Source of the DNA: Sphingomonas sp. AP4-R1
GTDB taxonomy: Bacteria; Pseudomonadota; Alphaproteobacteria; Sphingomonadales; Sphingomonadaceae
NCBI RefSeq assembly: GCF_013113735.1
Contig: NZ_CP053346.1
Coordinates: 930,001-994,000 of the forward strand
Reading direction: 5' to 3'
Length of the DNA stretch: 64,000 bases
Position 1 is the stretch's first letter, and each line of letters begins with the position of its first letter. The notes beneath the pieces are model-generated. The model saw only the letters and a list, made by a program, of their open reading frames with translations. It made no database searches and had not been told where the DNA came from. Shown here piece by piece: positions 1-9,044 of the stretch. The translations under genes and the position numbers were made by a program.

Positions 1-298
1 CACCGATCGCGGCGCCGCCGCGCTCAATGACTACGCGCGGGCCAACGACCCGTTCAGCAAGGTCGGTCGCCAGCAGGTCTCCGTCGAAGTCTCGAGCGTC
101 ATCCGTGCGTCGCCCAGCAGCTTCCGCGTCGCCTGGATCGAACGCCGGTACGAGAACGGCCAGCTCGGCACCACGGAGCGCTGGACCGCGATCCTGACAA
201 CCGTCGTGCAAGCCCCGCGCGACGCCGACACGGTGCGGAAGAACCCGCTCGGAATCTACGTCAACGCAATCAATTGGTCTCGGGAGCTAGGGCAATGA
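1..298 (+). CDS. trbF: Conjugal transfer protein TrbF, C-terminal part
   Basis: An open frame beginning at base 2 gives the last 98 residues of a VirB8/TrbF-type protein and stops with TGA at 296-298. The segment has the family's C-terminal features: a Val-rich strand (QQVSVEVSSVI), a WxERRY-like stretch (WIERRYENG), a TERW strand and a final NPLGIYV motif. TrbF is an inner-membrane assembly factor of the conjugative type IV secretion channel. The gene is cut by the window edge. Its stop overlaps the trbG start (ATGA), so the two are translationally coupled. Confidence 0.85.
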   Translation, partial: TDRGAAALNDYARANDPFSKVGRQQVSVEVSSVIRASPSSFRVAWIERRYENGQLGTTERWTAILTTVVQAPRDADTVRKNPLGIYVNAINWSRELGQ

Positions 299-1332
299 AG
301 CCGACTTTCCGTAAAGCCGGCTCTGCGGTTTCACGCTTTTCCGTAAAGCCGTGCATTGTGCTCGCCGGCCTGTCGGCGCTCGGCGCTATGCCAGGATGTG
401 CGGCGACGACCCCGCCTCCGAAGATCACCTATGACGATGCGGCCCCGGCCACGGTGATGCCGGAACCTCCCGCACCCGTCACCGTCGTCGAGGTGCCCAA
501 GCCGCTGCCGCTGCCGGGACAGCTCAAGCCAATCGAACGAAGCGCCCGCCCACCCGAGCCGGTCGATCCGGCCGTTCGCATCAACCTCGCCAACGCCGCC
601 GCACGCATGCAGCCCGTCCGCGACGGCTTCATCAACTCGATGCAGGTTTACCCGTTCACACCCGGCGCGCTCTATCAAGTCTATACCGCCATCGGGCAGA
701 TCACCGACATCGCGCTCCAGCCTGGGGAGCAACTCGTCGGATCGGGACCGGTAGCAGCAGGAGATACCGTTCGCTGGATCTTCGGGGACACAATGAGCGG
801 GGCTGGCGCGGCGCAGCAGGTCCACATCCTCGTCAAACCCACCAGGACCGACCTGACGACGAACCTCATCATCAACACCAGTCTGCGAACCTATCATATG
901 GAGTTACACTCGACCGAGCGGACCTACATGGCGTCGGTGTCGTGGCAGTACCCGCAAGATGAGCTGATCGCGCTGCGCAACCAAAGCGCCGCCGCTCAGG
1001 CTTCGCCAACCGTCGCCACCGGGATCGACCTCGCCGCCATCAACTTCCGATACGCCATCGAGGGCGACAAGGCGCCGTGGCGTCCCCTGCGCGCCTTCGA
1101 CGACGGGCAGCAGGTCTTCATCGAGTTCCCGACCGGCATCGCTCAAGGCGAGATGCCGCCGCTGTTCGTCGTCGGCGACAGCGGCAAAACCTCCGAGCTG
1201 GTCAACTACCGCGTCCGCGGCCGTCATATGATCGTCGATCGGCTCTTTGCAGCCGCAGAATTGCGGTATGGGTCCGACAATAAGCAGCAGCGCGTCCGCA
1301 TCGTCCGGACCGACGGCAGGCCCGCGAAGTGA
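295..1332 (+). CDS. trbG: P-type conjugative transfer protein TrbG
   Basis: This 345-residue protein of the VirB9/CagX/TrbG family forms part of the outer-membrane core of the conjugation channel. The start is the ATG at 295, which overlaps the trbF stop; an ATG further upstream at 274 lies inside trbF and is less likely. The N-terminus is hydrophobic with a Cys at residue 35 (AMPGC) in a loose lipobox. A proline-rich linker follows at about residues 40-85, then the beta-rich CagX domain. Its stop overlaps the GTG of trbI. Confidence 0.9.
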   Translation: MKPTFRKAGSAVSRFSVKPCIVLAGLSALGAMPGCAATTPPPKITYDDAAPATVMPEPPAPVTVVEVPKPLPLPGQLKPIERSARPPEPVDPAVRINLANAAARMQPVRDGFINSMQVYPFTPGALYQVYTAIGQITDIALQPGEQLVGSGPVAAGDTVRWIFGDTMSGAGAAQQVHILVKPTRTDLTTNLIINTSLRTYHMELHSTERTYMASVSWQYPQDELIALRNQSAAAQASPTVATGIDLAAINFRYAIEGDKAPWRPLRAFDDGQQVFIEFPTGIAQGEMPPLFVVGDSGKTSELVNYRVRGRHMIVDRLFAAAELRYGSDNKQQRVRIVRTDGRPAK

Positions 1333-2552
1333 CCGAGCATCCGCCTTCGCCAGACGAGCGGCCGGATGAAGACGGCGAGCCGCTGACCGGCGAGCCGATC
1401 AACCCCGCAGCAATGCGCCTGCGCGCCGAACCGCCCCGCGTCACGAGGCTCTCTCGCCGCGTGCTTGCTACCATCGGCCTCGGCGCGACCCTCGGCGTGG
1501 GCGGCGCGTTGGTCTATGCGCTGCAGACCAGACATGCTGTGCATGCGCCCGAGGACCAGTATTCGACCGAGAACAGGCCGACCGCCGATGGCGTGGCCGC
1601 TCTTCCCCGAGACTATGCGACCGTCCCTAAATTGGGGCCACCCCTCCCAGGCGACCTCGGAAAGCCGATTCTGAGCGCGCAGCAGCGCGGACAGGATATT
1701 CCGGCGGCAGGCGCGACTGGCGCCCCCGGATCGGCGCCACGGGTCAGTCCAGAGCGCCAAAGGCGCTTTCAGGAAATTGAGTCCGCTCGAACAGCACGTC
1801 TCTTCGCCACGTCGGAGGCGCGCGGTGCCGAGGCGCCACCTGTGTCTGCCGGCGTGTTAGATTCCGGGACCGGGACAGCAGGGGCGCCGCCGAATACCCT
1901 ATCCACAGCGCAGGATCGCCAGGCTGCCTTCCTCAATGCGGCACCCGAACGTCGGACGGTTTCGACCGAGCGGGTGACGTCGCCGCCATCCCGAAACATT
2001 CTGCAAGCTGGTGCTGTTATCTCGGCGGCGCTTATCACTGGCATACGGTCGGATTTGCCGGGCCAGATCACCGCTCAGGTGACGGAGAACACCTACGACA
2101 GCCTGACAGGCCGCATCCTTCTTGTTCCCCAAGGTACGCGACTGATCGGCCAATACGATAGCAGCGTCCAATTTGGGCAGTCTCGCGTATTGCTCGTCTG
2201 GAATCGTCTTCTTTTCCCTGATGGCAGATCCTTCGTCCTCGAGCGCTCACCAGGGGCAGATGCTGAAGGCTTCGCCGGCCTGCAAGACGGAGTAAATTTC
2301 CATTGGCTGGAGCTGGCCAAAGCGGCTGGGTTGTCGACACTGCTCAGTGTCGGGACTGAATTGGCGATCGACAATGACGACACGCTGCTCCGTGCTATCC
2401 GAAACGGCAGTCAGAACACATTCAACGATGCAGGGCAGCAGATCGTGCGTCGCCAACTGAACGTGGCGCCGACCCTCACGATCCGTCCTGGTTTCCCGGT
2501 TCGGGTAATCGTGACCCGCGACATGATCCTCGAGCCCTACGGAGAGCAATGA
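1329..2552 (+). CDS. trbI: TrbI/VirB10 family conjugation protein
   Basis: The 407-residue product has the VirB10 layout: a cytoplasmic acidic N-terminus, one transmembrane helix at about residues 45-66, a long Pro/Ala-rich periplasmic linker, and a C-terminal VirB10 domain ending in the FPVRVIVTRDMIL strand. VirB10 proteins span both membranes and gate the type IV channel. The GTG start at 1329 overlaps the trbG stop (GTGA). The next gene begins at 2549, again overlapping, so trbF-trbG-trbI-DUF2274 is one coupled unit. Confidence 0.92.
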   Translation: MTEHPPSPDERPDEDGEPLTGEPINPAAMRLRAEPPRVTRLSRRVLATIGLGATLGVGGALVYALQTRHAVHAPEDQYSTENRPTADGVAALPRDYATVPKLGPPLPGDLGKPILSAQQRGQDIPAAGATGAPGSAPRVSPERQRRFQEIESARTARLFATSEARGAEAPPVSAGVLDSGTGTAGAPPNTLSTAQDRQAAFLNAAPERRTVSTERVTSPPSRNILQAGAVISAALITGIRSDLPGQITAQVTENTYDSLTGRILLVPQGTRLIGQYDSSVQFGQSRVLLVWNRLLFPDGRSFVLERSPGADAEGFAGLQDGVNFHWLELAKAAGLSTLLSVGTELAIDNDDTLLRAIRNGSQNTFNDAGQQIVRRQLNVAPTLTIRPGFPVRVIVTRDMILEPYGEQ

Positions 2553-2773
2553 TGGGAAAGCTGAAGATCACCTCGATCGACGATGACAAGCCGGTGAAGA
2601 TCAATATCGAGCTCCCTGCCGGCCTCCATCGCGATCTCTCGGAGTATGCCGCCGTGCTCTCTGCGCAGTCGGGACAACCCGTTTCAGATCCGGCCCGGCT
2701 CATCGCCCCGATGTTGGAGCGGTTCATGGCGACCGATCGAGAGTTTGCGCGTGCTCGCCGGACAGGACGTTAG
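2549..2773 (+). CDS. DUF2274 domain protein of trb operons
   Basis: This small soluble 74-residue protein has the N-terminal pattern KLKITSIDDDKPVKINIELP followed by a helical part resembling a ribbon-helix-helix unit. DUF2274 proteins regularly sit directly after trbI in Trb-type conjugative elements. Their biochemical role is not established. The start overlaps trbI. A second ATG two codons in gives an almost identical product. A short GC hairpin follows the stop (2774-2786), before the convergent LysR gene. Confidence 0.82.
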   Translation: MMGKLKITSIDDDKPVKINIELPAGLHRDLSEYAAVLSAQSGQPVSDPARLIAPMLERFMATDREFARARRTGR

Positions 2774-2813
2774 GCTGGCGGCCAGCGTCTGGCAGGAGCC
2801 GGCAGTTTGTGCC

Positions 2814-3722
2814 TTATCGCGACAACCGATCATCCCGACCTAGCGTTTCGGCGATCGTCACCAACTTCGTCGCGACCGGGTGTGCTCCGTGTTTTCGCCA
2901 GATAGCCATCATCGACATAGCCTCAGCTTCGCCACGCATAGGTCGGACAGCAAGCCGGTCTGGCTCGGTCCGCACGACTGAATCATTCGTCAGCGTGATC
3001 CCATAGCCCATCGCGACCAGATCGTAGATGCCGGCTTCCGAGACCGCGTGCACCTCAATGTTCGGCAGCCCATTCTCGCTTACCAGCCGCATCGTCAGAC
3101 AGTCCAGAATATCTGAGCAAGGTCCACCCACACAGGAAACGAAGGTCTCCCCGCCAATGTCGGCCCAGGTCACTTCGGCCTTGCTGGAGAGGCGATGATC
3201 GCGAGGAAGCACGACGTAGATCCCCTCTCGCCAAAGCTCCTTAGTGGCGCAGGTCGGCAGATCGCCGCCTCGATGAACAAACGCTACGTCGAGCTCGCCT
3301 GCTGCTACACTGCGTTGCGCGTCAACGTGGGAGTATTCGCCGAGCATCATTCTGACTGCTGGATAGCGTGCCCGAAACGCGCCCAGCGCGCGAAGGAGGC
3401 GCCCACTTGTCCGCGACACGCCGACCCGGAGATCGCGGCTCTGTCGCCGGTGGACAGCGACGGCCTCGCGCGCTGCACCGTCGAATCGCTCGGCCGCGTC
3501 CACCGCGCTCTCGAGAAAGAGCCTTCCTGCAGGTGTGACCTGAATGCCAGCAGGACTGCGTATGAACAGAGGGAATCCGAGCCGGCGCTCCAATAACTGA
3601 ATACGCCGGCTCACGGACGACTGCGGAAGTCCGAGCGTCTCGGCAGCTCGGCGAAAGCTACCCGCCTCGGCGGCCGAGATCGCACATTGAAGATTACGCA
3701 GATCGAGCGACAAATTGGTCAA
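2814..3722 (-). CDS. LysR family transcriptional regulator
   Basis: The 302-residue LysR protein starts with the winged-helix region (LRNLQCAISAAEAGSFRRAA, then QSSVSRRIQLLERRLG) and continues into a LysR substrate-binding domain (LDVAFVHRGG, GYGITLTNDSVV). The frame stays open upstream, but that part lies antisense to the neighbouring SDR gene and is not LysR-like. The TTG at 3722 is the most sensible start, and a second TTG lies three codons in. The gene faces the DUF2274 gene and follows the SDR gene by 17 bp. A LysR in this place after trbI-DUF2274 is a recurrent arrangement in alphaproteobacterial elements. Confidence 0.83.
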   Translation of the reverse strand: MTNLSLDLRNLQCAISAAEAGSFRRAAETLGLPQSSVSRRIQLLERRLGFPLFIRSPAGIQVTPAGRLFLESAVDAAERFDGAAREAVAVHRRQSRDLRVGVSRTSGRLLRALGAFRARYPAVRMMLGEYSHVDAQRSVAAGELDVAFVHRGGDLPTCATKELWREGIYVVLPRDHRLSSKAEVTWADIGGETFVSCVGGPCSDILDCLTMRLVSENGLPNIEVHAVSEAGIYDLVAMGYGITLTNDSVVRTEPDRLAVRPMRGEAEAMSMMAIWRKHGAHPVATKLVTIAETLGRDDRLSR

Positions 3723-3739
3723 TATGCCGGCTGCCTGTC

Positions 3740-4549
3740 CTAGATTGCCATTACTGAACCGCCATCGACGCGGAGGTTGGTGCCGGTTATGAAGCCTGCC
3801 TGATCCGACGCGAGGAAGACGACGGCGGCCGCAACGTCTTCCGGATTGCCGGGGCGGCCGACCCCGATGTTGGGGCGAAGGACCGGCAGGAAATGAGCGG
3901 CCAGTTCGTCCGGCGAAAGATGCTCCGCGCCCTCCTGCTGCGACAGCAGGTCGCGGACGATGGGGGTATCTACGTAGGCCGGCGATACCACGTTCACGAA
4001 CACCCCGCGGCTTGCGTAGGTCTTGGAGAGCCCCTTCGTCAGGATGTTCAGCGCGCTTTTGGCCGAGGCATATTCGATAGCGACGGCGTCGGGCTGGATG
4101 CCGCTTTCCGACGAGATGTTGATGATCCGTCCCCATCCGCGTTCCGCCATCGCTGGTGCCAACGCCCTAGTGATACGCACCACGGAAAGGACGTTGAACT
4201 CCCAGGTCTCCAGCCAATCGACGTCAGGGACATCCTCGAAAGGCCGGAACAGCCCGCCCGTCGACGACCTTAAGCCACCCGCATTATTCACGACAATGTC
4301 GATCGGCCCGAGCTTCGCTTCGATCGTGGCAAGCGCCTGCGCTAAGCTCTCTTCGTTGGTGACGTCGCCGCCGACCGCAAACGCCCTATCTCCCAGCGCC
4401 TCGACGATCGATACCAGCTTGCCCTCGCTGCGAGCCAAGAGCGCCACATTGGCACCCTCGGCGTGCAATGCTCGGGCGATCGCCTCGCCGATGCCTTGGC
4501 TCGCACCGGTCACCAAGGCGGTTCGACCTGTAAGCCCCATGTCCATCAA
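3740..4549 (-). CDS. SDR family NAD(P)-dependent oxidoreductase
   Basis: This classical short-chain dehydrogenase of 269 residues has a dinucleotide-binding TGASQGIG (14-21), NNAG (88-91), a catalytic Ser around 147, and the YxxxK pair Tyr160/Lys164. The C-terminal GxxLRVDGG motif is also present (GTNLRVDGGS). Motifs are complete, so it should be an active reductase or dehydrogenase. Substrate is not predictable from sequence. It lies 6 bp downstream of the F420-reductase-like gene and probably shares its transcript. Confidence 0.88.
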   Translation of the reverse strand: MMDMGLTGRTALVTGASQGIGEAIARALHAEGANVALLARSEGKLVSIVEALGDRAFAVGGDVTNEESLAQALATIEAKLGPIDIVVNNAGGLRSSTGGLFRPFEDVPDVDWLETWEFNVLSVVRITRALAPAMAERGWGRIINISSESGIQPDAVAIEYASAKSALNILTKGLSKTYASRGVFVNVVSPAYVDTPIVRDLLSQQEGAEHLSPDELAAHFLPVLRPNIGVGRPGNPEDVAAAVVFLASDQAGFITGTNLRVDGGSVMAI

Positions 4550-4555
4550 GACCTC

Positions 4556-5245
4556 CTATGGCTTGCCGATGCTGCTGCCGGGCGTCGCGCGGAACTCCGG
4601 TTTGCGCTCCGGGCTCGCCTCGGCCAGCGCCTTGCGGACGCCTTCCGCGTCGAGATTGGCAGCATAAACCGGGGTGCCCGGCTGCTGCCGCCAGGACTCG
4701 TCGAGAGGGCCGGCGTCGATCCCGTCATAGCCCAGCTCGTCGAAGAGCTTGATGACTCTCTCCTTGTGGCTCGCATTGTCGCCGGCCACCGGCAACGCGA
4801 TGCGTCCCGGCGTGCCTGCCGGCTTGCCGCCGTTGAGCAGGCTCTGCCAGTGCAGGTTGTTGATGGCCTTCAGCACCGGGCGGCCGAGCTGATCTGCGAC
4901 CCAACGGCTTTCAGCCGCACCATCCTCGATCGGATCGATCCGCCCATCCCGCTCCTGGGGATAGTAATTCCCCGTCTCCACGACGGCGACATCGGCATCC
5001 ACACCGTCGAAGAGATCCTTCGGCAGATCGACGATCCTGAAGGCCGGGATTGCGACGAAGACGACCTCGCCACTGCGCGCCGCCTCATGGATGGTCACCG
5101 CCTTGGCGCCGGTTTCGGCGGCGAGATCTGCAAGCGATCCCGGGCCGCGCGAATTGGCGATGAAAACATCATGGCCCAGCGTCGAGAGCCGTCGTGCCAG
5201 CGAGCCGCCAATTTCCCCTGACCCTATGATTCCAACCTTCATCAC
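4556..5245 (-). CDS. NADPH-dependent F420 reductase-like Rossmann protein, copy 1
   Basis: This 229-residue protein has an N-terminal Rossmann fold of the F420_oxidored type: GSGEIG at residues 8-13, and ANSRG after the second strand. The Ser-Arg pair in that loop usually contacts the 2'-phosphate of NADP. The characteristic ETGNYYPQ and KAINNLHW segments follow. Sphingomonads are not known to make F420, so the protein more likely uses NADPH with another acceptor. Two paralogs occur in the same cargo (6178-6876 and 9045-9842). Confidence 0.8.
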   Translation of the reverse strand: MMKVGIIGSGEIGGSLARRLSTLGHDVFIANSRGPGSLADLAAETGAKAVTIHEAARSGEVVFVAIPAFRIVDLPKDLFDGVDADVAVVETGNYYPQERDGRIDPIEDGAAESRWVADQLGRPVLKAINNLHWQSLLNGGKPAGTPGRIALPVAGDNASHKERVIKLFDELGYDGIDAGPLDESWRQQPGTPVYAANLDAEGVRKALAEASPERKPEFRATPGSSIGKP

Positions 5246-5346
5246 TCATCTCCCAGCCTATGAATGGTTTGGTCGTCGCCAGCGTGGCGGCGCGCCGTTG
5301 TCGGCGCCGACGCGTGAGTACGCCGACGCCGGGGCAGTTCAGTCGA

Positions 5347-6114
5347 TCAGAGCCGGTAGCCGCCGCTTGCCTCGATCACCTGACCGGTGACCCAGCCAGC
5401 ATCGTCCGAAGCGAGGAAGGCAACGACCGCGGCGATGTCCGACGTTTCGCCGAAACGGCCGAACGCGGTGTCGGCCTCGATTGCCTTCACGGTGTTGGCG
5501 TCCTCTCGGACGGCAGCGTTCATGTCGGTCCGCGTCCAGCCCGGGGCCACCGCGTTCACCGCGATCCCGCGCGGACCAAGCTCCATCGCAAGCGCGTGAG
5601 TAAGGTTGTTGATCGCCGCCTTGGCCATCGAATAGATCGGCACCATCGGCTGCGGGCGCGTGGAAAGGCCTGACGAGATATTGATGATCCGCGCGCCATC
5701 GGACAGACGGCTGAGCGCCGACTGGACCATGAAGAACGGTGCGCGGGCATGGACCGCGATCAGCAAGTCCCAAGCCTCAGGCGTAGCATCGGCGAGACCG
5801 CCCCATCCTGAGTTGCCGGCATTGTTGACGAGAATGTCGAGCGTCTTGCTGCCGTTGCGCTCCGTCAGCTCGCGATCCAGCTCGTCGTACAAGCTAGGGA
5901 TCGACCCAGCATCCGAGAGGTCAGCCTGTAGCGCGAAGGCAGTCCCGCCTGCCTTCTCGATCGCTTCGACCGCCTCTTCCGCGCCAGCGCTGCTGGCATT
6001 GTACGTGATCGCCACCGTCGCGCCGTCGGCCGCGAGCCGTTCAGCGATCGTCCGGCCGATGCCCCGGCCCGCGCCGGTCACGAGAGCGGTTTTGCCATTC
6101 AAAGTCTGCGCCAT
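5347..6114 (-). CDS. SDR family oxidoreductase, FabG-like
   Basis: The 255-residue short-chain dehydrogenase has TGAGRGIG (13-20), NNAG (97-100), Ser148, Tyr161 and Lys165, and ends with a GQVIEASGGYRL tail. ATG 6114 is preceded by a good ribosome-binding site (GAAGGAAA). An in-frame ATG ten codons upstream lacks one and extends into poorly conserved sequence. The gene lies 63 bp downstream of the second F420-reductase-like gene. It may be co-transcribed with that gene and, after a 101-bp gap, with copy 1. Confidence 0.88.
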   Translation of the reverse strand: MAQTLNGKTALVTGAGRGIGRTIAERLAADGATVAITYNASSAGAEEAVEAIEKAGGTAFALQADLSDAGSIPSLYDELDRELTERNGSKTLDILVNNAGNSGWGGLADATPEAWDLLIAVHARAPFFMVQSALSRLSDGARIINISSGLSTRPQPMVPIYSMAKAAINNLTHALAMELGPRGIAVNAVAPGWTRTDMNAAVREDANTVKAIEADTAFGRFGETSDIAAVVAFLASDDAGWVTGQVIEASGGYRL

Positions 6115-6177
6115 TGGAGATTTCCTTCGTAAAGCGGTTTGCAAATCTGGGATTTTCGGTCGAGCTGGTGCGCTCGA

Positions 6178-6876
6178 TCAGGCGACACGTTCGCGCGTGA
6201 TCGGGCCAGGATTGGCTACGACGACCGCGAGCGCGAGGCGGATCAGGTCAGCGTCGCCGCCAAACTCATTGTCCGCGATGTGATGCAGGAACACGCCGAC
6301 CTGCTCGAGCTGCCGGGCACCCTTGAGATCGCCGGCGTTGATCGGCTTGAAACCAGCGTCACCGATGAGGCTCCGCGTTACGTCACCGGCGGCCTTGTCG
6401 TCGGTTGCGTAGAAGACGTTGGCCTTCACCGGCGATGCCGACCATGCTGCCGCTTCGAGCGACGGGGCTGCGATCAGGTTGAACCCCTTGACGATGCGCG
6501 CCTTTGGCAAGCGCCGTTGCAGATCTTCCGAAGTCGAGCTGTCGCGCATGAAGTCCAGATCATGGAAGTGCACGAAATCGGCGGTGACGCCGAGCGGGTT
6601 CATGGTCTCGATCACGACCTTGCCGTCTAGCGCGTCGCCGACTTCGCCGACGATCGCCTCGACCCGCGGCCAGTAAATCGAGAAAAGCACGACTTCGCCG
6701 AACTCCGCCGCCTCGCGGATCGTGCCGAGCCGCGCTCTGTCGCCCAGCTCCGCAAGAAGAGGTTCGATCTTCCGGTCCTCGCCGTCTTTCGCGATGACAA
6801 GTTCATGGCCTGCGGCTGCCCAGGCGCGGGCCAAACGACTGCCGAGATTGCCGGCGTTTAAAATTCCGATCCTCAT
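6178..6876 (-). CDS. NADPH-dependent F420 reductase-like Rossmann protein, copy 2
   Basis: A 232-residue F420_oxidored-type protein. Compared with its two paralogs the nucleotide motif is altered: the first Gly of GxGxxG is Asn (NAGNLG, residues 7-12), and the NSRG loop is replaced by AKDGED. Cofactor preference may therefore differ. ATG 6876 is chosen because MRIGIL begins the first Rossmann strand; an upstream in-frame start adds 16 unlikely residues. A perfect TTGT-N8-ACAA box lies about 100 bp upstream, next to the LysR gene. Confidence 0.76.
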   Translation of the reverse strand: MRIGILNAGNLGSRLARAWAAAGHELVIAKDGEDRKIEPLLAELGDRARLGTIREAAEFGEVVLFSIYWPRVEAIVGEVGDALDGKVVIETMNPLGVTADFVHFHDLDFMRDSSTSEDLQRRLPKARIVKGFNLIAAPSLEAAAWSASPVKANVFYATDDKAAGDVTRSLIGDAGFKPINAGDLKGARQLEQVGVFLHHIADNEFGGDADLIRLALAVVVANPGPITRERVA

Positions 6877-6977
6877 TTGATATCCTACTAGCCTCGATCT
6901 TCGCGCCCTAGGGGAGCGGCCCAATCGAAAGTTAGGATATGGTTCCGAAATAGATTAGATGACCGTTTAGCCTCAGT

Positions 6978-6999
6978 CTGTTGTTTCCATGAACAACAG
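6978..6999. promoter_or_regulatory. Inverted repeat, candidate LysR operator
   Basis: Perfect 8-bp arms (CTGTTGTT and AACAACAG) flank a 6-bp spacer. The core is TTGT-N8-ACAA, with the T-N11-A layout typical of LysR boxes. It lies between the LysR gene at 7065-8024 and the start of the oxidoreductase gene at 6876, both on the minus strand. The same core and spacing recur at 12151-12166. Confidence 0.55.
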
Positions 7000-7064
7000 T
7001 TGGCGCACGGCGAGAGAGCGGAGCGGCACGCCCGCTCGCTTGAAAACGTCGGTAGGCTGGGGGG

Positions 7065-8024
7065 TTAGCCTAGGGCATGTTCCATAGCGGTAGCGACAGC
7101 GGGTTCTCCCCGGGCCTGATCCGGACCACCACCATCATCTTCAAAGGCGTCGCGACAAAGATCAATAAAGCCACGGACTTTCGGGTCCATGTAGCGCGTC
7201 GAGGCAAAAACAGCGTGGACCGGCATCGGAATGCTGGCCCAATCTGGCAGGAGGCGGACCAACCTACCTTCGACGACGTGCGGCTCGGCCATGAATCGTG
7301 GAAGCTGCGCAATTCCCAATCCGGATAGCGTCAGGTTCTTCGCCGCAACGATGTTATCGAGCACGCAGCGCGGCGTGTGCGTCACCTTCTCCGTCGCCTG
7401 ACCATCGACCAACGTCCAAGTCGGGCGGCCACTCGACGCTTTCATGATGAGATCATGGTCCTTGAGATCAGTGACCGTGAGGACCGGCGCGGCGCGTTTC
7501 AGGTATGCGGGCGAAGCATAGAGGCCGTAGGTTATCTCTCCGAGCTTGCGCGCCGACAGATCGGAATCCTGCAGGGCGCCAATGCGGATCGCCACATCGA
7601 TGCCCTCATGGATGATGTCGACGAGCCGGATCGAATAAACGGTCTCCACGCTGACCTGAGGCCATCTCGACAGATAGGCGGCGATCCAGTCATCCACCCG
7701 CGTCGTGCCGAACTCGGGTGTCGCTGAGATCTTCAAGCGGCCCTTGGGCTCCTGGCTTTGTTGAGCGACAGCGGCTTGCGCCGCCTCTGCCGCCGCCAGG
7801 ATGGACGTGGCGCGCTCGAAATAATCCCGACCGGCCTCGGTCACGCTGAGCCGGCGCGTCGATCTGTTCAACAGTCTGGCGCCCAGCTTTTCCTCGACCC
7901 GCTGCACGATCCGGCTCACCCGCGCTTTGTCGGTATCGAGCCGTTCGGCCGCAGCGGTGAAGGATTCCTCCGTCACCACCGCGACGAAGACCTGCATCTC
8001 GGAAAAGCCAACTGTCGTCGTCAT
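7065..8024 (-). CDS. LysR family transcriptional regulator, paralog A
   Basis: A 319-residue regulator of the CrgA/DsdC-like LysR group. It has an N-terminal winged helix (FSEMQVFVAVVTEESFTAAA, then KARVSRIVQRVEEKLGARLL) and an effector domain (HEGIDVAIRIGALQDSDLSA, GLGIAQLPRFMAEP). ATG 8024 gives MTTTVGF, matching the start of the paralog at 13454-14356; a TTG two codons upstream is possible. The two paralogs are alike along their whole length. It lies immediately upstream of the copy 2 oxidoreductase gene and is likely its regulator. Confidence 0.88.
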   Translation of the reverse strand: MTTTVGFSEMQVFVAVVTEESFTAAAERLDTDKARVSRIVQRVEEKLGARLLNRSTRRLSVTEAGRDYFERATSILAAAEAAQAAVAQQSQEPKGRLKISATPEFGTTRVDDWIAAYLSRWPQVSVETVYSIRLVDIIHEGIDVAIRIGALQDSDLSARKLGEITYGLYASPAYLKRAAPVLTVTDLKDHDLIMKASSGRPTWTLVDGQATEKVTHTPRCVLDNIVAAKNLTLSGLGIAQLPRFMAEPHVVEGRLVRLLPDWASIPMPVHAVFASTRYMDPKVRGFIDLCRDAFEDDGGGPDQARGEPAVATAMEHALG

Positions 8025-8087
8025 GGACAACGCCCTGTCATGCGGCGCATTTCATAGCAATCGGCGCAGCTAGCGGTGAGCTGACAT

Positions 8088-8459
8088 TCAATCACGCGGT
8101 GCTGTTTCGATCGCGTCGACGCGATCTGGATAGAACGCAAGATGCCCCTTGATGACCGACATATGGTCGAAGGGATCTTCGTAGGACCAGGCAACATCCT
8201 TGGCGGCGCCATCGTGCGCGCTGAAGTAGCTTGCATCGCCCTTGTATGGGCAATGGGTGCGCGTGTCGCTAGAGGTAAGCGCCTCCATCGCGATCTCGCT
8301 GCGCGGAATGTAGAAGACCGGCGGCAAGCTGGCCTCGCGAAGGATCAGGGCATTGCGGCTCTCTGCCACAACTGTGTCTCCGATCCGCACGATAACCTTC
8401 TCTTCCGCCGGTTCGACGCTGATCGGATGATCGGGACCGGGCCGCGTTCCACCTTGCAT
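8088..8459 (-). CDS. DUF427 domain-containing protein
   Basis: This 123-residue protein has the DUF427 pattern: VRIGDTVVAESRNALILREA, then FYIPRSEI, then a conserved THCPYKGDASYFS segment, and a terminal HLAFYPDRVD. DUF427 is a small beta-tent fold of uncertain biochemical role, common near oxidoreductases. ATG 8459 opens the conserved region; longer readings upstream are not family-like. It sits 79 bp downstream of the NTF2-like gene on the same strand. Confidence 0.85.
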   Translation of the reverse strand: MQGGTRPGPDHPISVEPAEEKVIVRIGDTVVAESRNALILREASLPPVFYIPRSEIAMEALTSSDTRTHCPYKGDASYFSAHDGAAKDVAWSYEDPFDHMSVIKGHLAFYPDRVDAIETAPRD

Positions 8460-8538
8460 GTCATGTTCCTTCTTGTTCGATCGCGACGACAACGGGCCGC
8501 GCCGGTCGGCGCTGGTCCGCAACGTGAATTTAGGATGC

Positions 8539-8949
8539 CTATTGCTCGAGCGGAACGAGTTGCATGGCCTGCCCACCGAGCTTGGGAACGAGCCGCTGCT
8601 GGATAGCGACCACGGCAGGCAACGGGCGCCACGCGATCGTCATCGTCTCAATGCGGCCATCCGCATCAAGGTGCACGTGGTCGAACGCATCGATCACATG
8701 GTCTTCGAACCGGATCGTGAGGATAGCGATGACGTCGGGGCCGTCGCGCATCATCTTCTTCGGCTCGAACGCGTCGATCGTGGAGAGCAGTGCGCCGAGG
8801 ACGGCGATCACGCTGTCCCGCCCCTTGAATGGCGTCGGGAGGATCGGGCTGTTGAGCTCGACGGTCTCGGACAGATGCTCGCTTGCGCGCGCAAGGTCGC
8901 CCTCGTGCATCGCTTCGAGGAAAGGGGTCAAATGGTCTTGGCTTGGCAT
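8539..8949 (-). CDS. NTF2/SnoaL-like domain protein
   Basis: The 136-residue product has the cone-shaped NTF2-like pattern: an N-terminal helix (LTPFLEAMHEGDLARASEHLSE), a strand with FKGRDSVIAVLGALL, and the closing sheet (DHVHLDADGRIETMTIAWRP). Proteins of this fold include isomerases, cyclases and dehydratases, but no catalytic residues can be assigned here. It is 95 bp downstream of the third F420-reductase-like gene and may belong to its transcript. Confidence 0.75.
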   Translation of the reverse strand: MPSQDHLTPFLEAMHEGDLARASEHLSETVELNSPILPTPFKGRDSVIAVLGALLSTIDAFEPKKMMRDGPDVIAILTIRFEDHVIDAFDHVHLDADGRIETMTIAWRPLPAVVAIQQRLVPKLGGQAMQLVPLEQ

Positions 8950-9044
8950 CGCTGCAGCTCCTGAATGCGGGCGGCCCTGCGACTTTTCGCAGGGCCGCCC
9001 GCAACGGGTGCCGGACGCCGGGGGGCAGGCGTCCGGCGGGGGGC